From JBCBKL01 sp038521825 (GTDB taxonomy: Bacteria > Pseudomonadota > Alphaproteobacteria > Rhodobacterales > Rhodobacteraceae), in assembly GCA_038521825.1 (NCBI GenBank), contig JBCBKL010000001.1, positions 363,451-427,450 on the forward strand: 64,000 nucleotides of DNA. Direction: 5' to 3'. Below, piece after piece: positions 60,735 through 64,000 of the stretch. Made by a program: the position numbers and the translations under genes. Below the pieces are notes generated by a model, which had not been told where the DNA came from, made no database searches, and was given only the letters and a program-made list of their open reading frames with translations. Each line of letters opens with the position of its first letter. The stretch's first letter is position 1.

Positions 60735-62201
60735 TCGCACCCAACACTCCTTTCTCACCTTGTGGAAAGGCCTTCGGGCCGAGCAGGTGGTTGAGGCGTC
60801 CTGCGATCTCGACCTCGACGCCGCCCTTTCGATTTGGGTCGCGTGAGACGGTGACGGAATCGACAAGCTCGCGCCTGGCCTGAGCCGCCGCGGTATCGCC
60901 TGACCGAATGCCCTTGGCAAGCGCGGTTTGCAGGTCTGCCACTTGCTCCTCGTAGCGTTTGAGTGTGGCCGGGTGGAGAGAGATGATCTCCGGCGGCTCT
61001 GCGGCAGTCGCTAGTTTGCCGCGAAGGAGGGATTGTTCTTCCTGAAGCGCCAGCATCTTTGGCTCGAGTTGCCGGATCACGGCGGAGCCGTCGCAAATCG
61101 CATCGACGAGGCGGTACAACTCGCTTTCGATTGCCGCGAGCCGTTTCTGGATTGTGGGCCTACCCTTGATCGCGTTGGCAGCGAGCCTCTTGCGCTCCTC
61201 ATGGTAGGTGCGGGCGTACTCGGCGATCACTTCGGGATGCCTGAGCTCGGCGTGAAGTCCGGACAGCACTGCTTGCTCTATCCGGTCGAGATAAAAGATC
61301 TGCGGATTTGGACAGGATCGGCTCTCGCGTTGGGCCGAACACCTTACGCGGATGCGACCACTGCGATCCTTCCCATTGGTTGACATGCCGGCACCGCACG
61401 CCGCGCATCTTAGAAGGCCCGAGAGGAGGTGGCGGGGCCGTCGGCGGTCCCGAGGCGAAGCGAACGAACGTTCCTTCTTCTTCTTTCTGGCCGCATCGAA
61501 GACACTGGGCGGGATGAGCGCCAACTCTGGCACCTCGGCAACCACCCACTCCTCGGGCCGGTTCGGCCGCGAGACGCGCCGCCCCGTATCAGGATCCTTG
61601 ACCATGCGGACCCGGTTCCAGACCTCGCGCCCATCATAGAGAGGATTTTGCAAGATGCCGTCAACGTTTAGACCGTGTACAGTGTCTCGGGGCGGCTTGC
61701 TGGCCAGATACTCACAGAAGACCCACCGCACGACATCCGCTTCAGCCTCGACAACCCGCCGCGCACCAGCATGGCCCTGCACCGGTTCGTACCCATAGGC
61801 CACTCCGCCGGGACTGCGTCCTTCCTTAGCGCGCGCCGTCATCCCGCGCCTGATCTTGAGGAGGTTGTCCTTGCGGTAGAGCTGGCCGACCAGACCGCAA
61901 AGCCCGACAAGTACCGTGCTCGCGGCACGCTCATGAACGGCACGGATTTCGATGCCCAGAAATGAAAGACGCTCGTGCAAGCCCGTCGGTCTTCCATGAC
62001 CCGCGGCGTTAAGGAGATCGAGCTGACCATCGCGACCGAGGACAGATGCGCCAGACGGAGCCGCATATTGGTATGTTGGGGTGATTTGCGGGCCCTCGCG
62101 TTTGGCGTAGCCTTGATAAAGCGCGATCTGATCCTGGGCGGATCGCTCGCTCTGAAGATCGGTTGAATAGGGCGCGTAGGTCGCTGCCTGCTTCTCGGCA
62201 T
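60691..62201 (-). pseudogene. Decayed large serine recombinase (integrase)
   Basis: The C-terminal two-thirds is an open frame of 429 codons: recombinase linker (KIRRGMTARAKEGRSPGGVA), zinc-ribbon (CAACGAGMSTNG, later CSAQRESRSCPN) and a coiled-coil (EERKRLAANAIKGRPTIQKR). The frame continues upstream without a start codon and shows the resolvase N-terminus AATYAPYSTDLQSERSAQDQ. Four lesions are visible: a frameshift between ATG 62201 and codon 4, YARYS changed to YAPYS, loss of about 18 codons including the DR(L/I)SR motif before LHERLSF, and loss of about 20 codons at HGLNVDGILQN. Two catalytic Arg are gone, so it is inactive. Confidence 0.85.
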
Positions 62202-62206
62202 TTGTT

Positions 62207-62407
62207 TCAGTATCGGAGTTCGCGTTCTTGATCTTCCCTCGCTGCCTGCCGGGCCAATGCTCGGGCTAGGTTGAGGATCGCCGGGTCCGAGCGTTCGCAC
62301 AAGTTTGCTGATGAGGACGGGCAGCGTTCGGCCTGCGCCCCGCTGCTCGTCGTCCTGTTTGACGAGGAGCAATCGTGCTTCGAAGAACGTGGCGGTCGCT
62401 TCAGCAT
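62207..62407 (-). CDS. Small ORF preceding the recombinase
   Basis: A 66-codon frame ending just before the recombinase ATG. The end (DPAILNLARALARQAAREDQ) is helical and Ala/Arg-rich, like small proteins of unknown role often found directly upstream of such recombinases. The N-terminal half is Ser/Arg-rich and less convincing. It may be real or also decaying. Confidence 0.4.
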   Translation of the reverse strand: MLKRPPRSSKHDCSSSNRTTSSGAQAERCPSSSANLCERSDPAILNLARALARQAAREDQERELRY

Positions 62408-62884
62408 AGCATAGAAAGTGCCACCTTCTCTTGGGCGTCCGAAGCGTGTTTTGGGTGTAGAAGCGCGACAGAGGTGTATGACAGGTGATCTGCGGTTCTG
62501 GGATCATCGGCGCGCACCACCTTCCAGCCAGCGACAAACAGCACCCACAAGGATCGCGACATAAAAGGGCTGGCACGTCAGCCCTCTATGCAGTCGTTGT
62601 TGTTTGTCTATTCGCGCGCCGCACCGAACGCATCCGTTCCAACGGTTCCCGTAGAAGATTGAGATCAAGGCGGATTTTCAGAGCCGATGGCTCCCTTGCA
62701 TGTGCTGACGCGTCTGTGATTTCTTTGTATTGGCAGTGGCTTGAGCAATTCTCTGCGGCATGTCCATGAGGATTGCCGCCTGACTTGCCTTGTCGTCACA
62801 AATGCTTACCCACGAGATGCGGTATTTTTATTTTCTTGCGCTCCATTGATGAGGTTTCTTGCTGGTCCGGTTCTACGGCACGTC
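62408..62884. other. Low-coding gap between recombinase remnant and DUF3883 gene
   Basis: About 480 bases with no convincing gene on either strand. It includes a reverse-strand hairpin (62561-62585) and an AT-rich patch near 62820-62860. No copy of the tRNA 3' end was seen here. Confidence 0.5.
62561..62585 (-). terminator. Possible terminator downstream of the DUF3883 gene
   Basis: On the reverse strand AGGGCTG and CAGCCCT form a seven-base stem with a six-base loop, followed by TTTAT. It lies 300 bases beyond the stop of the DUF3883 gene, so which transcript it serves is uncertain. Confidence 0.5.
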
Positions 62885-63721
62885 TCACTGAAAGCTTGCT
62901 CGAAAGCTGGTCGCCGTGAGCGACACATGCGCATCAAGCGGCGGGCGCAACTCGAAAGCCTTGGGCGTTCGTGCGAAGTTCCAGAGGCGAAACAAGCACC
63001 ATTCCTCGCGCCGTTCATCTGCTACGGAAAGCTCACTGCGCGAGATATGGAACGGTGTGCGCTCCCAGCCTTTTGTGGTTTTGACCTCGATCAGGCGCTG
63101 CCGCCCGTCCACATCGAAACTGGCGATATCGTAGCCTGCGCCATCCCCGTCTTCTTCCGAAACCCAGAGGATTTTCCGCGCCAAATCCTCACGCCCAACT
63201 GCGGTCAGCTTGTCACGCTCGTGCTTCAGGACGCGCTCCTCCCCAGCCTTGCCAAGGGCGCGATTGCGTTCGTCCCGCGCGGCCACGTCGAATTTCTTGG
63301 CGATGTGTAGCATCTGCTCAAGCTCGTCCGGCGGCGGTTGGTTGGTCAACGTCGGTGTAGGCCCGACCCAGAGTTGCGCCGCCTCGGCCATACCATCAAC
63401 AGGCCGGGAAGAAAGGGTGCGGTGCGTCCAGCCGGGGTTAATAGCCAGCCATCGTGCGACGGCGTCGATCAAGCTGGTCTGGAAGTTGAACGCCGGTTTG
63501 TACCCGGTGATCCAGACCTCACCGAGCCCCTTGAGAACGGCACTGATGTTCTGGTGTTTGAACTCGACCGACCCGTCCGAGCGGTCGTCGAGGCGCTGCA
63601 TGAGCTGCCGTCTATGCTCCGCTTTGTTGTAGGGACGGCCTGCCACGTCATCGGCCAACATCGCGAAATAGTCTGCGACGATCAGGTCATTTTCGGCATC
63701 TGTCCACGCTTGGCTCGACAT
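62885..63721 (-). CDS. DUF3883 domain protein, PD-(D/E)XK nuclease-like
   Basis: A 278-residue protein. The N-terminal part (1-125) starts WTDAENDLIVADYFAMLADD and contains HQNISAVLKGLGEVWITGYK, an arrangement seen in stand-alone DUF3883 proteins. The C-terminal DUF3883 domain (about 150-265) has GKAGEERVLKHER (Glu 161), GYDIASFDVDG (Asp 198) and IEVKTTKG (Glu 212, Lys 214), which form a complete restriction-endonuclease-like core. Such domains occur in restriction and defence genes. No partner methylase or helicase is visible before the window ends. Confidence 0.8.
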   Translation of the reverse strand: MSSQAWTDAENDLIVADYFAMLADDVAGRPYNKAEHRRQLMQRLDDRSDGSVEFKHQNISAVLKGLGEVWITGYKPAFNFQTSLIDAVARWLAINPGWTHRTLSSRPVDGMAEAAQLWVGPTPTLTNQPPPDELEQMLHIAKKFDVAARDERNRALGKAGEERVLKHERDKLTAVGREDLARKILWVSEEDGDGAGYDIASFDVDGRQRLIEVKTTKGWERTPFHISRSELSVADERREEWCLFRLWNFARTPKAFELRPPLDAHVSLTATSFRASFQ

Positions 63722-63830
63722 TGCGCCAGGCTAGGGGAACGTTCGGAGTTTGTCACGAAACGGCACATTCGCTGCAACTGCAGCATGCCCGTTTACGAGA
63801 GGAGTAAGCGACCGCTCACCGCTCATATGA

Positions 63831-64000
63831 TCATTGCGTCGATGCTGTGCTATGCATCAGCGATCGACCGGCGACACGCTTCGATAGATACTCGATCCAT
63901 TCGTAGATCTTCGGGTTGCACTTGATATGGTCGGCGTAATCCCAAACCTCGGCCTCAATTTTGTTCCAGCTTGCGCGTTGGGTGCACCGGCGATCGAGCG
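63831..64000 (-). CDS. C-terminal fragment of an unassigned protein at the right edge
   Basis: An open frame enters from the right and stops at TGA (63833-63831), 55 residues. It is rich in Trp and Tyr (RASWNKIEAEVWDYADHIKC, then NPKIYEWIEYLSKRVAGRSL). The ASWNKIE stretch faintly recalls the end of some DDE transposases, but the rest does not match. No family is assigned. Confidence 0.35.
   Translation of the reverse strand, partial: LDRRCTQRASWNKIEAEVWDYADHIKCNPKIYEWIEYLSKRVAGRSLMHSTASTQ

Noticed and set aside
61839..62576. Long open frame of 245 codons on the reverse strand overlapping the recombinase
   Set aside because: Its sequence has biased, low-complexity Arg/Ser/Pro composition and overlaps a frame with clear recombinase homology. 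It is an out-of-frame shadow; only its start ATG region is informative because of the frameshift.
62485..62769. 94-codon forward frame in the island gap
   Set aside because: Composition resembles random sequence, there is no ribosome site, and it crosses the hairpin at 62561-62585.
63771..63784. GCTGC-AACT-GCAGC inverted repeat near the right edge
   Set aside because: Five-base arms are common by chance, and no transposase end or terminator feature accompanies it.
1..64000. CRISPR arrays, insertion sequences, long direct repeats or prophage blocks
   Set aside because: I looked for spaced repeats, terminal inverted repeats and phage structural genes and saw none. Apart from the tRNA-linked recombinase remnant there is no sign of a mobile element.

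Overview
The window is a contiguous piece of a GC-rich alphaproteobacterial chromosome, most likely from the Rhodobacteraceae (Roseobacter group). The evidence is the combination of an FnrL-type oxygen sensor beside hemN, a complete ccoNOQP-ccoGHIS cbb3 oxidase cluster, a TrcR (DUF1013) regulator, COQ9 divergent from rpsU, a dnaX-ybaB-recR block and a YtoQ protein. No photosynthesis genes are present. The left 60 kb is densely packed housekeeping DNA. The last 3.3 kb is a tRNA-anchored accessory segment.

Layout. 0-10 kb: secreted esterase, pheT, YtoQ, GMC oxidoreductase, GST, mscL, ald with a divergent Lrp-type regulator, SH3-containing amidase, rpsU and COQ9. 10-24 kb: quinone oxidoreductase, RNase T2, TrcR, the dnaX-(GNAT)-ybaB-recR block, YpfJ-like peptidase, a TetR/hydrolase pair with two near-identical operators, the SRP RNA gene, a CpdB-like nucleotidase, nudC and pheA. 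24-31 kb: membrane cytochrome c and the yejABEF peptide transporter. 30-44 kb: an oxygen-response block of hemN, fnrL, a LysR regulator, a universal stress protein and the whole cbb3 oxidase operon with its assembly genes; three FNR boxes lie in the two divergent intergenic spaces. 44-60 kb: D,D-carboxypeptidase, clpS, an RsmC-like methyltransferase, an SDR, hemF, a nucleoside salvage operon (cdd-deoA-deoB-upp), maeB, mtnP, a desaturase, and the divergent pair hemC/hemE. 60.6-64 kb: tRNA-Met(CAU), whose 3' half also encodes the C-terminus of a decayed large serine recombinase, then a DUF3883 nuclease-like gene and an unassigned partial gene at the edge.

How it works together. Four haem genes (hemN, hemF, hemC, hemE), the oxygen sensor and the high-affinity oxidase are all in this window. 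FnrL boxes sit in front of hemN/fnrL and between the stress protein and ccoN, so low oxygen should switch on anaerobic haem synthesis and the cbb3 oxidase together. The nucleoside genes form one tight operon with overlapping stops and starts. Genome compaction is striking: seven convergent gene pairs overlap by exactly four bases through shared stop codons.

I found no convincing new multi-gene system. The points most worth a second look are the recombinase whose tail is written antisense in a tRNA and the record of how it decayed, an M48-like membrane protein without its zinc motif, an SDR lacking the catalytic lysine, an RNase T2 with Glu replaced by Gln, and the tandem TetR operators. All functional calls rest on reading motifs and recalling families; no database search was run.
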